Of a DNA stretch of 64,000 nt, positions 16,928-25,875 are shown in pieces. The notes beneath the pieces were generated by a model. That model made no database searches, was not told the origin of the DNA, and saw only the letters and a program-made list of their open reading frames with translations. This DNA is from an uncultured Ruminococcus sp. (GTDB taxonomy: Bacteria > Bacillota > Clostridia > Oscillospirales > Ruminococcaceae): contig NZ_CAMYUE010000002.1 in assembly GCF_947301925.1 (NCBI RefSeq), positions 254,131-318,130 on the forward strand, read 5' to 3'. Within the stretch, counting starts at the first letter, position 1. The number at the start of each line of letters is the position of its first letter. The position numbers were made by a program, and so were the translations under genes.

Positions 16928-17361
16928 CCACTTTTGAAGAAATACTGGAGCGGGACGGCAGGCTGGTCTATACCAATGTGGGAGACAGTATGCGTCCGCT
17001 CATACGACAGGACAGGGACCTTCTCATCATAGAGAAGCCGAACGGCAGGCTGAAGAAGTACGACGTTCCGCTGTACAGACGCGACAGCGGCCAGTATGTG
17101 CTACACAGGATACTGAAGGTGCGCAGCGAGGACTATGTCATATGCGGAGACAACCGCACAAATAAGGAATACGGCATCACAGACCGCCATATCATCGGCG
17201 TGCTGACGGCAGTCGTGCGCGGCGGCAGGGAGATCCCCGTCACAGACAGGAAATACAGACTGTACGTCCATATGTGGTGCGACTTCTTCCCCATACGCGC
17301 TTTCATACTGAAAGCAAAAAAACTCCCGAAATGGCTGAAAAGGAAATATGGAAAGAAATAA
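16924..17361 (+). CDS. S24/S26-family peptidase with Ser-His pair, no membrane anchor
   Basis: A 145-residue signal-peptidase-like protein. Ser22 lies in NVGDSMRPL, the nucleophile motif of S26 peptidases, and His61 in YVLHRIL occupies the place of the usual general-base lysine, as in the SipW/ER-type enzymes. CGDNRTNKEYG near residue 77 matches the conserved GDN block. Unlike ordinary signal peptidases it has no clear N-terminal transmembrane helix, so it may work in the cytoplasm or be held by partners. It overlaps the kinase gene by 4 bases and the exporter gene by 14. It could cut a leader peptide before or during export. Confidence 0.75.
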   Translation: MTTFEEILERDGRLVYTNVGDSMRPLIRQDRDLLIIEKPNGRLKKYDVPLYRRDSGQYVLHRILKVRSEDYVICGDNRTNKEYGITDRHIIGVLTAVVRGGREIPVTDRKYRLYVHMWCDFFPIRAFILKAKKLPKWLKRKYGKK

Positions 17362-19054
17362 TGCGATAAAATGGCTCTACGCCGTTCCCGGCAGAAACAA
17401 GCTGTATATCCTTGCGCTGACAGTGATACAGGCTCTTTTCGGAAGCAGCGGCGTGCTGTACGCGCTGCTGCTGCGCAATATCGTGAACTGCGCCACCGAT
17501 CACGACCGCAGCGGCTTCCGGTACAACGTTTTGCTTGCGCTGCTGCTGGTGCTGGGACAGGTGGCTCTCCGTGCAGTCATGCGCTGGCTGAACGAGCTTT
17601 CAAAGTCCACCTTCGAGAACCTGTTCAAGGAAAGGCTCATGAAGAATATCCTCCGCAAGGATTTTGCCAGCGTCAACGCCGTACACTCGGGAGAATGGCT
17701 GAACCGCCTCACCAACGACACGGTGGTGGTCTCCGACAGCTATGCGGAGATAATCCCGGGACTTGTGGGCATGATAGTCAAGATGATAAGCGCAGTGGCT
17801 ATGATGATAGTGCTGGACTGGCGCTTCGCCTGTGTGCTTCTCCCCTGCGGCATCGTGCTGATACTGTTCACATATGCCTTCCGACGGGTGCTGAAAAAGC
17901 TCCACAAGAACGTGCAGGAGCGTGACGGAAAGCTCCGCATATTCCTTCAGGAACGCATTGGCAGCATGATGATGATACGCTCATTTGCCGCCGAGGAGCA
18001 GACCTCTGCGGAGAGCGCCGAGAAGATGGCCGAGCACAAGACCGCACGAATGAAGAAGAACCGCTTCTCCAACGTGTGCAATATAGGATTCGGCCTGGCT
18101 ATGAACGGTATGTACCTCTTCGGCGCCTGCTACTGCGGCTACGGCATTCTCATCGGCACCATAAGCTACGGTACTCTTACCGCTATAACACAGCTTATCT
18201 CACAGATACAGACTCCCTTTGCAAATATAACGGGATATCTTCCCAAATTTTACGCCATGACCGCCAGCGCAGAGCGCCTTATGGAGATCGAGAGCTTCGA
18301 GGACGAGAGCAGCGCTGCTCCCCTTGAGATAGACGCGGTCAGGAGCTATTACGGCAGCAACTTCGCCTCCTTCGGGCTTAAAAACGCCGACTTCACCTAC
18401 TATCCCGCAGTGGACAGCATAAAGAAGCTCTCAAAGGATGATATGCCCGTAGTTCTCCACGATATAAGCATGGAGATAAAAAAGGGCGAGTATGTGGCCT
18501 TTACGGGACACAGCGGCTGCGGTAAATCCACTGTGCTGAAGCTCCTTATGAGCATTTACCGCCTTGACGGCGGACAGCGCTTTCTCAGGGACAGGGACGG
18601 CACGGAACGGACCCTTTCCGCGGAATGGCACAGGCTCTTCGCCTATGTGCCCCAGGGAAATCAGCTCATGAGCGGCACTATCCGCGAGGTCATCGCCTTT
18701 GCGGACAGATCCGACAGCGGCAACGATGAACGTATAGCAAACGCCCTAAAAATAGCCTGCGCCGGGGATTTTGTGGCAGCTCTTGAGGAGGGCGCGGACA
18801 CCCTTCTCGGCGAGCGCGGAACAGGCCTCTCGGAGGGACAGATGCAGAGGATCGCCATTGCCAGAGCCATATTCTCGGAGAGCCCCGTGCTTCTTCTGGA
18901 CGAAGCCACATCCGCTCTGGACGAGCGCACGGAAAGGCAGCTGCTGGAAAATCTGCGGAATATGACCGACAAGACAGTTGTCATAGTGACACATCGTCCT
19001 GCTGCTCTGGAGATATGCGACAGGGTGATCGACTTCACCGAAATGATGAAATGA
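17348..19054 (+). CDS. ABC exporter, fused membrane and ATPase domains
   Basis: A 568-residue half-transporter that would work as a homodimer. The N-terminal 310 residues have six hydrophobic helices of the type I exporter fold; the C-terminal ATPase has Walker A GHSGCGKST near residue 386, a slightly altered signature LSEGQMQRIAIARAIF near 494, Walker B VLLLDEATSALD and the switch histidine in VTHRP. There is no N-terminal peptidase domain, which fits with the separate peptidase encoded just upstream. It is the last gene of the overlapping operon, closed by a strong terminator. Likely cargo is a modified peptide. Confidence 0.85.
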   Translation: MERNNAIKWLYAVPGRNKLYILALTVIQALFGSSGVLYALLLRNIVNCATDHDRSGFRYNVLLALLLVLGQVALRAVMRWLNELSKSTFENLFKERLMKNILRKDFASVNAVHSGEWLNRLTNDTVVVSDSYAEIIPGLVGMIVKMISAVAMMIVLDWRFACVLLPCGIVLILFTYAFRRVLKKLHKNVQERDGKLRIFLQERIGSMMMIRSFAAEEQTSAESAEKMAEHKTARMKKNRFSNVCNIGFGLAMNGMYLFGACYCGYGILIGTISYGTLTAITQLISQIQTPFANITGYLPKFYAMTASAERLMEIESFEDESSAAPLEIDAVRSYYGSNFASFGLKNADFTYYPAVDSIKKLSKDDMPVVLHDISMEIKKGEYVAFTGHSGCGKSTVLKLLMSIYRLDGGQRFLRDRDGTERTLSAEWHRLFAYVPQGNQLMSGTIREVIAFADRSDSGNDERIANALKIACAGDFVAALEEGADTLLGERGTGLSEGQMQRIAIARAIFSESPVLLLDEATSALDERTERQLLENLRNMTDKTVVIVTHRPAALEICDRVIDFTEMMK

Positions 19055-19083
19055 CGTCAGATCCTCATGAATATCAACCATAG

Positions 19084-19116
19084 CGGAGACCTCCTGCACG
19101 GAGGTCTCCGTTTTTT
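19084..19116 (+). terminator. Terminator of PqqD-exporter operon
   Basis: A perfect 11-bp GC-rich stem (19084-19094 with 19100-19110), 5-base loop, then TTTTTT. Confidence 0.95.
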
Positions 19117-19136
19117 GATGCTTTTATCACAAAAAA

Positions 19137-19167
19137 TGTATAATCCCACTTTTTTCTGCGTAAACTA
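19137..19167 (+). promoter_or_regulatory. Possible sporulation-type (sigma-G/F-like) promoter of spoVT
   Basis: TGTATA (19137-19142), 18 bases, TAAACTA (19161-19167). This partly matches sigma-G promoters, which drive spoVT in Bacillus. The match is imperfect and could be chance. Confidence 0.3.
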
Positions 19168-19202
19168 TTCCCACAAAGCATTTATCAAACGGAGGGAATA
19201 TA

Positions 19203-19745
19203 ATGAAAGCAACAGGAATAGTAAGACGTATAGACGACCTCGGACGCGTGGTGATACCTAAGGAGATCCGCCGCACCATGCGCATACGGGAGGGCGATCC
19301 GCTGGAAATATATACCAACAGCGAGGGCGAGGTAATATTCAAGAAGTACTCCGCCGTCAGCGAGATGAGCCAGAATGCAGTCTATGTGGCGGATATCATG
19401 CACAAGATAGCAGGCTGTCCCGTGCTGATAACCGACAAGGATCACATTGTGGCCTCTGCGGGAGTGCCCCGCCGCGAATTTGCCGAGCGCCGCGTAACAG
19501 GTCAGCTGGAGGAGCTCATGGAGAGCCGCGGCCAGTTCTTCTGTCCCGACGGAAAGACCAACAGCTTCTTCCCTGCTGAGGGAGTGGACAGAACAGCCAT
19601 AGCTGCCCTTCCAATAATAACCGCAGGTGACGTTTCGGGAGCCGTGGCCTTCCTGACCAGTGAAAAATGCCATGAGGTAACCGACCTCCAGAAAAGTCTC
19701 ATAAACGCCGCCGCACAGTTCCTTGCGCGGCAGATAGAAGGATAA
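19203..19745 (+). CDS. spoVT: SpoVT-like AbrB/GAF transcription regulator
   Basis: A 180-residue DNA-binding protein. The N-terminal 50 residues are a classic AbrB swapped-hairpin domain (GIVRRIDDLGRVVIPKEIRR, then IREGDPLEIYTNSEGEV), and residues 60-178 form a GAF-like domain, the architecture and length of SpoVT (178 residues in Bacillus). SpoVT modulates forespore genes and spore coat quality. AbrB-only paralogues are about 95 residues, so the GAF half supports this name. GGAGGG precedes the start. It is a single-gene unit ended by a bidirectional hairpin shared with uvrA. Confidence 0.85.
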   Translation: MKATGIVRRIDDLGRVVIPKEIRRTMRIREGDPLEIYTNSEGEVIFKKYSAVSEMSQNAVYVADIMHKIAGCPVLITDKDHIVASAGVPRREFAERRVTGQLEELMESRGQFFCPDGKTNSFFPAEGVDRTAIAALPIITAGDVSGAVAFLTSEKCHEVTDLQKSLINAAAQFLARQIEG

Positions 19746-19749
19746 AAAA

Positions 19750-19785
19750 AGGAGTATTCCCTCCCCACGGAGAGAATACTCCTTA
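19750..19785. terminator. Bidirectional terminator between spoVT and uvrA
   Basis: An 11-bp stem (19750-19760 with 19775-19785) flanked by an A-run on the left and T-rich bases on the right, so it can act on both convergent genes. Confidence 0.85.
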
Positions 19786-19789
19786 TTTA

Positions 19790-22612
19790 TTATTTGAGGT
19801 AGGGCTTCAGATACTGTCCCGTGTAGGACCTTTCGCACTGTGCCACTTCCTCGGGAGTGCCCTGCGCCACGATGGTGCCGCCGCCGTCGCCGCCCTCGGG
19901 ACCCAGATCGATGATATGGTCCGCCACCTTGATGACGTTGAGGTTGTGCTCGATGACCAGCACCGTATTTCCCTGATCCGTCAGCTGCTGGAGCACATCT
20001 ATGAGCTTGTGTACGTCCGCGGTATGAAGTCCCGTGGTGGGTTCGTCGAGGATATAGATGGTATTGCCCGTGGAGCGCTTCGACAGCTCCGTGGAGAGCT
20101 TCACACGCTGAGCCTCGCCGCCCGAAAGTGTAGTCGCAGGCTGACCTATCTTTATATAGCCCAGTCCAACTTCCTGTAAGGTCTTCAGCTTCTTGGCTAT
20201 CCTGGGGATATGCTCGAAGAACTCAACGCCTTCGTCCACTGTCATTTCCAGCACATCGTATATTGACTTTCCCTTGTAGTGTATATCCAGGGTCTCACGG
20301 TTGTACCGCTTTCCCTTGCACACCTCGCAGGGAACATAGATATCCGGCAGGAAGTGCATCTCTATCTTTATGATGCCGTCGCCCTCGCAGGCCTCGCAGC
20401 GTCCGCCCTTTACGTTGAAGGAGAACCTTCCGCTTGAATAGCCGTGAGCCTTGGCGTCGGGAGTCTTTGCAAAGAGCTCGCGTATATCGCCGAAAACTCC
20501 CGTATAGGTAGCGGGATTTGAACGGGGCGTCCTGCCTATGGGGGACTGATCTATACATATAACCTTGTCCAGGTATTCTGTACCCTCCATATCCTCAAAG
20601 GCTCCGCTCCTTGTCTTGGCGCGGTTGAGCCTTGCGGCAAGGTGCTTGTATATGACCTCGTTCACCAGCGAGGACTTGCCCGAGCCGGAAACTCCCGTAA
20701 CGCACACCAGCTCACCGAGAGGTATGCTTACGTCGATATTGCGAAGGTTATGCTCGGAAGCTCCGCGGACGGTAAGGAATTTTCCGTTTCCGCTCCTGCG
20801 CTTTACGGGTATCTCTATCTTCTTTTTTCCGCTGAGGTACTGTCCCGTTATGGAGCTCTTACACTTGAGAAGCTTGTCCACAGTGCCTGCGAACACCACT
20901 TCTCCGCCGTGGATACCTGCTCCCGGACCGATATCCACGATATAGTCCGCCGCCAGCATGGTATCGTCGTCGTGCTCCACCACTATCAGCGTATTGCCGA
21001 GATCGCGGAGCCTTTTCAGCGTAGCTATCAGCTTGTCGTTGTCGCGCTGATGCAGGCCGATACTTGGCTCGTCAAGGATATACAGCACTCCCACCAGCGA
21101 GGAGCCTATCTGTGTGGCAAGACGAATCCTCTGGCTCTCGCCGCCCGAAAGGGTGCCTGCTCCGCGGGAGAGCGTGAGGTATTCCAGTCCCACGCTGCCC
21201 AGGAAGCCCAGACGTTCCTTTATCTCCTTTATGATACGCTCGCCCACAAAGCTGTCATGCTCCGAGAGCTTCAGCCCGTTGAAGAAACGCAGTCCCTCCT
21301 TCACCGAGAGGTCGGTGAGCTGGCTGATATTCTTATCCCCTACCGTAACGGCAAGGTACTCGTCGCGGAGCCTTCTGCCCTTGCATACAGGACAGCTGAC
21401 CTCGCTCATATGCTCCTCTATCTCGTTCCTTGACAGCTCGCTGGAGGTCTCCTTATAGCGGCGTTCAAGGTTGTTGATAACGCCCTCGAAGGGTGAACGG
21501 TAGCTGCCTCCGCCCAGAGAAGCAGGCCTTTTCAGGTCAAGCATATCGTCTCCCGTACCGTACAGGAACAGATCCATCTGCTCCTTTGTCAGCTCCTTTA
21601 CGGGAACGTCCAGAGGAATGCCGTACTTCTTGGATATGGCGCGGTAATACATGGAAGATATGGAGGCCTCGTCGCGGCTGTTCCAGCCCGAGGCGGTAAT
21701 AGCTCCCTCCTCTATGGAGAGCTCCTTGTCAGGCACGACAAGGTCGGGATCTATATGCTTGAAAACGCCCAGGCCAGTGCATTTCGGGCAGGCTCCCACG
21801 GGATTGTTGAATGAGAACATAACCGGCTCCAGCTCGCCTATACTTATGTTGTGCTCGGGACAGGCGTAATTCTGCGAGAAAAGTATCTCCTCGCCGCCGA
21901 TGACGTCGGCAATGGCAAGTCCCCCCGTAAGGCTGAATACAGTTTCAAGGCTGTCGGTGATACGGGACTCTATGCCCTCTTTTATGACGATACGGTCAAC
22001 GATTATCTCGATATTGTGCTTCTTGTTCTTGTCAAGCTTTATCTCCTCCGAGAGCTCGTACATGATACCGTCAACTCTTACGCGGACAAAGCCCGACTTC
22101 CTTGCGCTTTCCAGCTCCTTTGCGTACTGTCCCTTGCGGTTCCTTACGATAGGAGCAAGAAGCTGAAGCTTTGTACCCTGCGGCAGCTCCATAAGGGTAT
22201 CCACCATCTGGTCAATGGTCTGCTGGGATATCTCCCTGCCGCAGACAGGACAGTGGGGCACGCCGATACGGGCGTACAGAAGTCGCAGATAGTCGTATAT
22301 CTCCGTTACGGTACCCACGGTGGAACGGGGATTTTTCGAGGTGGTCTTCTGGTCAATGGAGATAGCGGGAGAAAGTCCCTCTATGCTGTCCACATCGGGC
22401 TTTTCCATCTGTCCGAGGAACATTCTCGCGTAGGAGGAAAGGCTCTCCACATACCTGCGCTGACCGTCAGCGTAGATGGTATCGAAGGCGAGGGAGGATT
22501 TTCCCGAGCCCGACAGTCCCGTCATTACGATGAGTCGGTCGCGGGGCAGCTCCAGATCTATATTTTTGAGGTTATTGGCTCGTGCGCCTTTAATAATAAT
22601 CTTATCGGTCAT
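19790..22612 (-). CDS. uvrA: Excinuclease ABC subunit A
   Basis: UvrA recognises DNA damage and loads UvrB in nucleotide excision repair. The 940-residue protein has two ABC ATPase halves: Walker [11 protein letters not shown] near residue 35 and [10 protein letters not shown] near 640, with LSGGE signatures and [11 protein letters not shown] / [11 protein letters not shown]alker B regions. Zinc-binding cysteine pairs are present ([32 protein letters not shown]). Length matches the family (about 940). The ATG at 22612 was chosen over an upstream TTG because CAGGAG lies 6 bases ahead of it. Confidence 0.98.
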   Translation of the reverse strand: MTDKIIIKGARANNLKNIDLELPRDRLIVMTGLSGSGKSSLAFDTIYADGQRRYVESLSSYARMFLGQMEKPDVDSIEGLSPAISIDQKTTSKNPRSTVGTVTEIYDYLRLLYARIGVPHCPVCGREISQQTIDQMVDTLMELPQGTKLQLLAPIVRNRKGQYAKELESARKSGFVRVRVDGIMYELSEEIKLDKNKKHNIEIIVDRIVIKEGIESRITDSLETVFSLTGGLAIADVIGGEEILFSQNYACPEHNISIGELEPVMFSFNNPVGACPKCTGLGVFKHIDPDLVVPDKELSIEEGAITASGWNSRDEASISSMYYRAISKKYGIPLDVPVKELTKEQMDLFLYGTGDDMLDLKRPASLGGGSYRSPFEGVINNLERRYKETSSELSRNEIEEHMSEVSCPVCKGRRLRDEYLAVTVGDKNISQLTDLSVKEGLRFFNGLKLSEHDSFVGERIIKEIKERLGFLGSVGLEYLTLSRGAGTLSGGESQRIRLATQIGSSLVGVLYILDEPSIGLHQRDNDKLIATLKRLRDLGNTLIVVEHDDDTMLAADYIVDIGPGAGIHGGEVVFAGTVDKLLKCKSSITGQYLSGKKKIEIPVKRRSGNGKFLTVRGASEHNLRNIDVSIPLGELVCVTGVSGSGKSSLVNEVIYKHLAARLNRAKTRSGAFEDMEGTEYLDKVICIDQSPIGRTPRSNPATYTGVFGDIRELFAKTPDAKAHGYSSGRFSFNVKGGRCEACEGDGIIKIEMHFLPDIYVPCEVCKGKRYNRETLDIHYKGKSIYDVLEMTVDEGVEFFEHIPRIAKKLKTLQEVGLGYIKIGQPATTLSGGEAQRVKLSTELSKRSTGNTIYILDEPTTGLHTADVHKLIDVLQQLTDQGNTVLVIEHNLNVIKVADHIIDLGPEGGDGGGTIVAQGTPEEVAQCERSYTGQYLKPYLK

Positions 22613-22654
22613 ATTTTTCTCCTGAAAGAACAAAGCATATTGCGAACAAAGTAT

Positions 22655-22683
22655 ATTATACCATATTATTATTCAAAAATAAA
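22655..22683 (-). promoter_or_regulatory. Probable uvrA promoter
   Basis: On the minus strand TTTATT (22683-22678), 17 bases, TATAAT (22660-22655). The -35 is weak. No full LexA palindrome was seen. Confidence 0.45.
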
Positions 22684-22716
22684 CACCCAGAACATATTTT
22701 CTTCTTTTAACATTAT

Positions 22717-22746
22717 AAAAGGCTCCCGTTTATTCGGGAGCCTTTT
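22717..22746 (-). terminator. Terminator of DUF1846 gene
   Basis: A perfect 12-bp stem (22717-22728 with 22735-22746) just downstream of the stop codon, with T-runs available on either strand. Confidence 0.85.
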
Positions 22747-22747
22747 T

Positions 22748-24217
22748 TCATGCCTGATATTTGGGTTCGCAGGTGAGATTGATGCCGAGGCGCTTGAAGA
22801 TACGCTCGTCAACCGATGAGAGGATAACCGTGGAGTGTACCTCGCAGCCGCGGAGCTTTGATATCTGATCCATGGCCTTCTTGGCGTTCTCGTCGGTATT
22901 GGCGCAGATGGAAAGAGCCAGCAGAGTCTCGTCTGTGTGCATTCTGGGATTGTTGTTGCCCAGGTGGTTCACCTTCAGCTCCATGATGGGCTCAATTACA
23001 TGAGGCGACATGAGAAGTATCTCATCATCTATCTGAGCGAAATGCTTTAGAGCGTTGAGCAGCAGAGCCGAAACAGCTCCCAACAGGTTTGAGGTGCGTC
23101 CCGTAAGGATAGTACCGTCGGGAAGCTCCATAGCAGCCGCAGGGCCGCCTGTCTCCTTCTCCTTTTCAAGGGCAGAGGCAACCACCTTTCTGTCCTCGGG
23201 AGTAACGTTTGCCTGCTTCATGAGGAGCTCCAGCTTCATTACCTCCTCGATGGAGATAAGACCCTTTCTGTTGTCGCACATACCTGTGTAGTATCTGCGG
23301 ATGATCTCCTGCTTTGCGGCCTCGCAAACGGCCTCGTCGTCAACTATGCAGTTGCCTGCCATATTCACGCCCATATCCGTAGGAGACTTGTAGGGCGACT
23401 CGCCGAGGATATTCTCGAACATGGCATTGAGCACGGGGAATATCTCCACATCGCGGTTATAGTTAACGGTAGTCTTGCCGTAGGCCTCAAGGTGGAAGGG
23501 ATCTATCATATTCACGTCGTTGAGGTCGGCAGTAGCGGCCTCATAGGCGATATTCACGGGGTGACGGAGAGGAAGGTTCCATATGGGGAAGGTCTCGAAC
23601 TTGGCGTAGCCTGCGTCCACTCCCCTCTTGTGCTCATGGTAGAGCTGAGAGAGACAGGTAGCCATTTTTCCGCTTCCGGGACCGGGAGCTGTGATGACCA
23701 CGAGCTTTCTGGAGGTCTCGATATAATCGTTCCTGCCGTAGCCCTCGTCGCTGATTATGTACTGAAGGTTAGAGGGATAGCCCTTGATGCTGTAGTGATG
23801 ATATACCTTTATGCCCAGAGCCTCCAGACGCTTCTGGAAGGCGTCAGCGGTGGGCTGGCCGTCGTATCTTGTGAGAACAACGCTGCTGACATAGAGACCT
23901 ATCTTTGTGAACACGTTGAAGAGCCTGATAACGTCCACATCATAGGTAATGCCCAGATCTCCCCTGACCTTGTTCTTCTCGATATCATCGGAGTTGATTA
24001 CTATTACGATCTCTGCGTCTTCCTTCAGCTGAAGGAGCATCTGCAGCTTGCTGTCGGGTTTGAAGCCCGGAAGCACTCTTGAAGCGTGGTAATCGTCAAA
24101 GAGCTTTCCACCGAACTCAAGGTAAAGCTTATCGCCGAACTGAGCGATACGCTGCCTGATATGCTCAGACTGCATTTTCAGATATTTTTCGTTGTCAAAT
24201 CCGACCTTTGTACTCAT
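22748..24217 (-). CDS. DUF1846 domain protein
   Basis: A 489-residue protein that matches DUF1846 over its full length, starting STKVGFDNEKYLKMQSEHIR and containing TAPGPGSGKMATCLSQLYHE near residue 170, a P-loop-like segment. The family is widespread in Firmicutes. It has a two-domain, probably nucleotide-binding structure but no established function. The protein is soluble with no signal peptide. GGAGGAA precedes the ATG, the gene has its own sigma-A promoter and terminator, and it is monocistronic. The family name is secure; function is not known. Confidence 0.9.
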   Translation of the reverse strand: MSTKVGFDNEKYLKMQSEHIRQRIAQFGDKLYLEFGGKLFDDYHASRVLPGFKPDSKLQMLLQLKEDAEIVIVINSDDIEKNKVRGDLGITYDVDVIRLFNVFTKIGLYVSSVVLTRYDGQPTADAFQKRLEALGIKVYHHYSIKGYPSNLQYIISDEGYGRNDYIETSRKLVVITAPGPGSGKMATCLSQLYHEHKRGVDAGYAKFETFPIWNLPLRHPVNIAYEAATADLNDVNMIDPFHLEAYGKTTVNYNRDVEIFPVLNAMFENILGESPYKSPTDMGVNMAGNCIVDDEAVCEAAKQEIIRRYYTGMCDNRKGLISIEEVMKLELLMKQANVTPEDRKVVASALEKEKETGGPAAAMELPDGTILTGRTSNLLGAVSALLLNALKHFAQIDDEILLMSPHVIEPIMELKVNHLGNNNPRMHTDETLLALSICANTDENAKKAMDQISKLRGCEVHSTVILSSVDERIFKRLGINLTCEPKYQA

Positions 24218-24249
24218 TTCTGATTCCTCCCGTTACACTATAATAATTA

Positions 24250-24278
24250 ATTATATATCAAACCTCGTCAAATTTCAA
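24250..24278 (-). promoter_or_regulatory. Promoter of DUF1846 gene
   Basis: On the minus strand TTGAAA (24278-24273), 17 bases, TATAAT (24255-24250). Confidence 0.75.
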
Positions 24279-24374
24279 GTACCAAACAGAAAAAAATTGA
24301 TTTCCCCCGCAGTTTTTTCTCACGGAGGCGCTCCACACCCATTGGGCATAATTTGTAAATTTTTAGTTAATCTC

Positions 24375-24403
24375 TTGAATGTTTATATGTAATATGTTAT
24401 AAT
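24375..24403 (+). promoter_or_regulatory. Promoter of GGDEF gene
   Basis: TTGAAT (24375-24380), 17 bases, TATAAT (24398-24403), 33 bases ahead of the start codon. Confidence 0.75.
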
Positions 24404-24436
24404 AGTATAAGGTCTTCTGAGGGGAAGGAGGATACT

Positions 24437-25564
24437 ATGAACCTGCAATGCATTATAGTTACGAACGGTATAGGTATAGCAATGCTGGTGATATTACAGA
24501 TAAGCAGCTATCTGGTAAGACAGAGAAAGCTGCCAAGCGACCGGGTGTTCACGGCAATGATACTGCTGACCGCTCTTGCCTGCGCAAGCGAGACGATATC
24601 ATTCATCGTCGACGGCAAGACTTTCTTCGGAGCTCACACAGCCGCTATGCTCACAGATACACTTACATACGCCATAAACGTCACAACATCATATCTCTGG
24701 TGCATATATGTTGACCTCAGGCTCTACAAGCAGGAGAGCCGCCTGAAAAAATACTACTCATGGCTGGCCGTACCTACCCTGATACTCCTGCTTGCGCTCA
24801 TACCTAATCTGAAATGGGGATACCTGTTCAGCTTCGACGGAAACAACCTATACAGCCGTCAGCCGCTGGGATACATTTATTATATCTCGGTATTCATGTA
24901 TCTCGGCTTCAGCGTCTGCGTCAGATACAGATACTACAAGGGCTCTGCAAAGACAAGGTTCTTTCCTATATGGATGTTCCTTATGCCCATAATAATCGGC
25001 ACCACTGCCCAGATGGTATTCTACGGCATTTCGCTGGCATGGTGCTCCGTGGCCCTGGGCCTTGTAGGCACCCACATGAGCTTACAGAACGAGCTGTCGT
25101 ATATCGACCCGCTGACAAAGCTCTGCAACCGCAATTACCTCGACCATGTTCTTGCCGATGTGTCCCGTAAGGGCACGGAGCTTGGCGGAGTAATGATAGA
25201 TATCGACTTCTTCAAGAGCATAAACGATATGTTCGGCCATTCCGTAGGCGATGAGGCTCTCATCTCCGCCGCAGAGATAATCAATGCGGCAAAGCCTGCA
25301 AAGAGCATATCCGTTAGGTTCGCAGGAGACGAATTCATCATAATCGCCAGAGTTAACAATGAATTCGAGCTCATGAACATCGAGAACAGCCTGCGCAATC
25401 AGCTGGAGAAGTTCAACGTCTCCGACAAAACTGAATACAAGCTCTCGTTCTCCATCGGTACGGCTCTCTACAACGGCAAAAGGAGCATCGACAGCTTCCT
25501 CAACGAAATGGACGACAAGATGTACTCCGAGAAGAAGCGCAAGCACTGCCGCTCCACAGCGTGA
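24437..25564 (+). CDS. Membrane-bound diguanylate cyclase (AGDEF variant)
   Basis: A 375-residue protein with about six or seven N-terminal membrane helices (residues 1-215) and a C-terminal GGDEF domain (about 225-375). It has the DPLTKLCNR start of the domain, IDIDFFKSINDMFGH for metal and substrate binding, and RFAGDEFIII at the active site. The first Gly of GGDEF is Ala here; some AGDEF enzymes are active, so cyclic-di-GMP synthesis is possible but not certain. No EAL domain or effector gene lies nearby. GGAAGGAGG precedes the start. Confidence 0.85.
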   Translation: MNLQCIIVTNGIGIAMLVILQISSYLVRQRKLPSDRVFTAMILLTALACASETISFIVDGKTFFGAHTAAMLTDTLTYAINVTTSYLWCIYVDLRLYKQESRLKKYYSWLAVPTLILLLALIPNLKWGYLFSFDGNNLYSRQPLGYIYYISVFMYLGFSVCVRYRYYKGSAKTRFFPIWMFLMPIIIGTTAQMVFYGISLAWCSVALGLVGTHMSLQNELSYIDPLTKLCNRNYLDHVLADVSRKGTELGGVMIDIDFFKSINDMFGHSVGDEALISAAEIINAAKPAKSISVRFAGDEFIIIARVNNEFELMNIENSLRNQLEKFNVSDKTEYKLSFSIGTALYNGKRSIDSFLNEMDDKMYSEKKRKHCRSTA

Positions 25565-25584
25565 AAAAACAGGCTGCTCCCCAC

Positions 25585-25613
25585 TTGACAAGCGAAAAAA
25601 GTTGTGTTATGAT
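25585..25613 (+). promoter_or_regulatory. Promoter of tyrosine T-box operon
   Basis: TTGACA (25585-25590), 17 bases, TATGAT (25608-25613), a near-consensus sigma-A promoter directly ahead of the T-box leader. Confidence 0.85.
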
Positions 25614-25619
25614 ATAAGG

Positions 25620-25855
25620 GCAAAAACCGTGAACGAATAAAACCTGTGCAGTGCCCGATCCAGAGAGTTCCCGTATGGTGCGAGGGAATGACGGCGTACA
25701 GAGACCTACATTCGGGAGTTGCCGCATTGAACACAAGTAGGTGCGGACGGGTATGCCCGTTACAGCTTGACGAGGCTGAGTATTGCTCAGTGAATCGGGG
25801 TGGTACCGCGAGTAGCTTCGCCCCCGGACAGTTTATGCTGTTCGGGGGCTTTTGT
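25620..25855 (+). promoter_or_regulatory. T-box riboswitch, tyrosine-specific, upstream of membrane gene and tyrS
   Basis: The leader senses uncharged tRNA and lets transcription through when it is bound. The conserved T-box GGGGTGGTACCGCG is at 25797-25810; its TGGT bulge (25801-25804) pairs with an ACCA tRNA end. A terminator of 11 bp (25821-25831 with 25838-25848) followed by CTTTT competes with the antiterminator. The AGAGAG stem-I element is near 25662. The likely specifier is TAC at 25707-25709 (CCTACA context), tyrosine, matching tyrS downstream; another TAC lies at 25697-25699. Confidence 0.9.
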
Positions 25856-25875
25856 ATTTGCAAAGGAGGAGGATC

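Noticed and set aside
14411-19054. PqqD operon as a complete lasso-peptide cluster
   Set aside because: No asparagine-synthetase-like cyclase, transglutaminase-like protease or typical precursor is present, so only a RiPP-like accessory set is claimed.
22613-22684. A LexA box upstream of uvrA
   Set aside because: Only one CGAAC half-site is present, with no matching GTTCG at the proper distance.
25620-25855. Structured leader near 25700 as a tRNA gene
   Set aside because: It has the T-box consensus, antiterminator and terminator, and no cloverleaf or GTTCRA arm.
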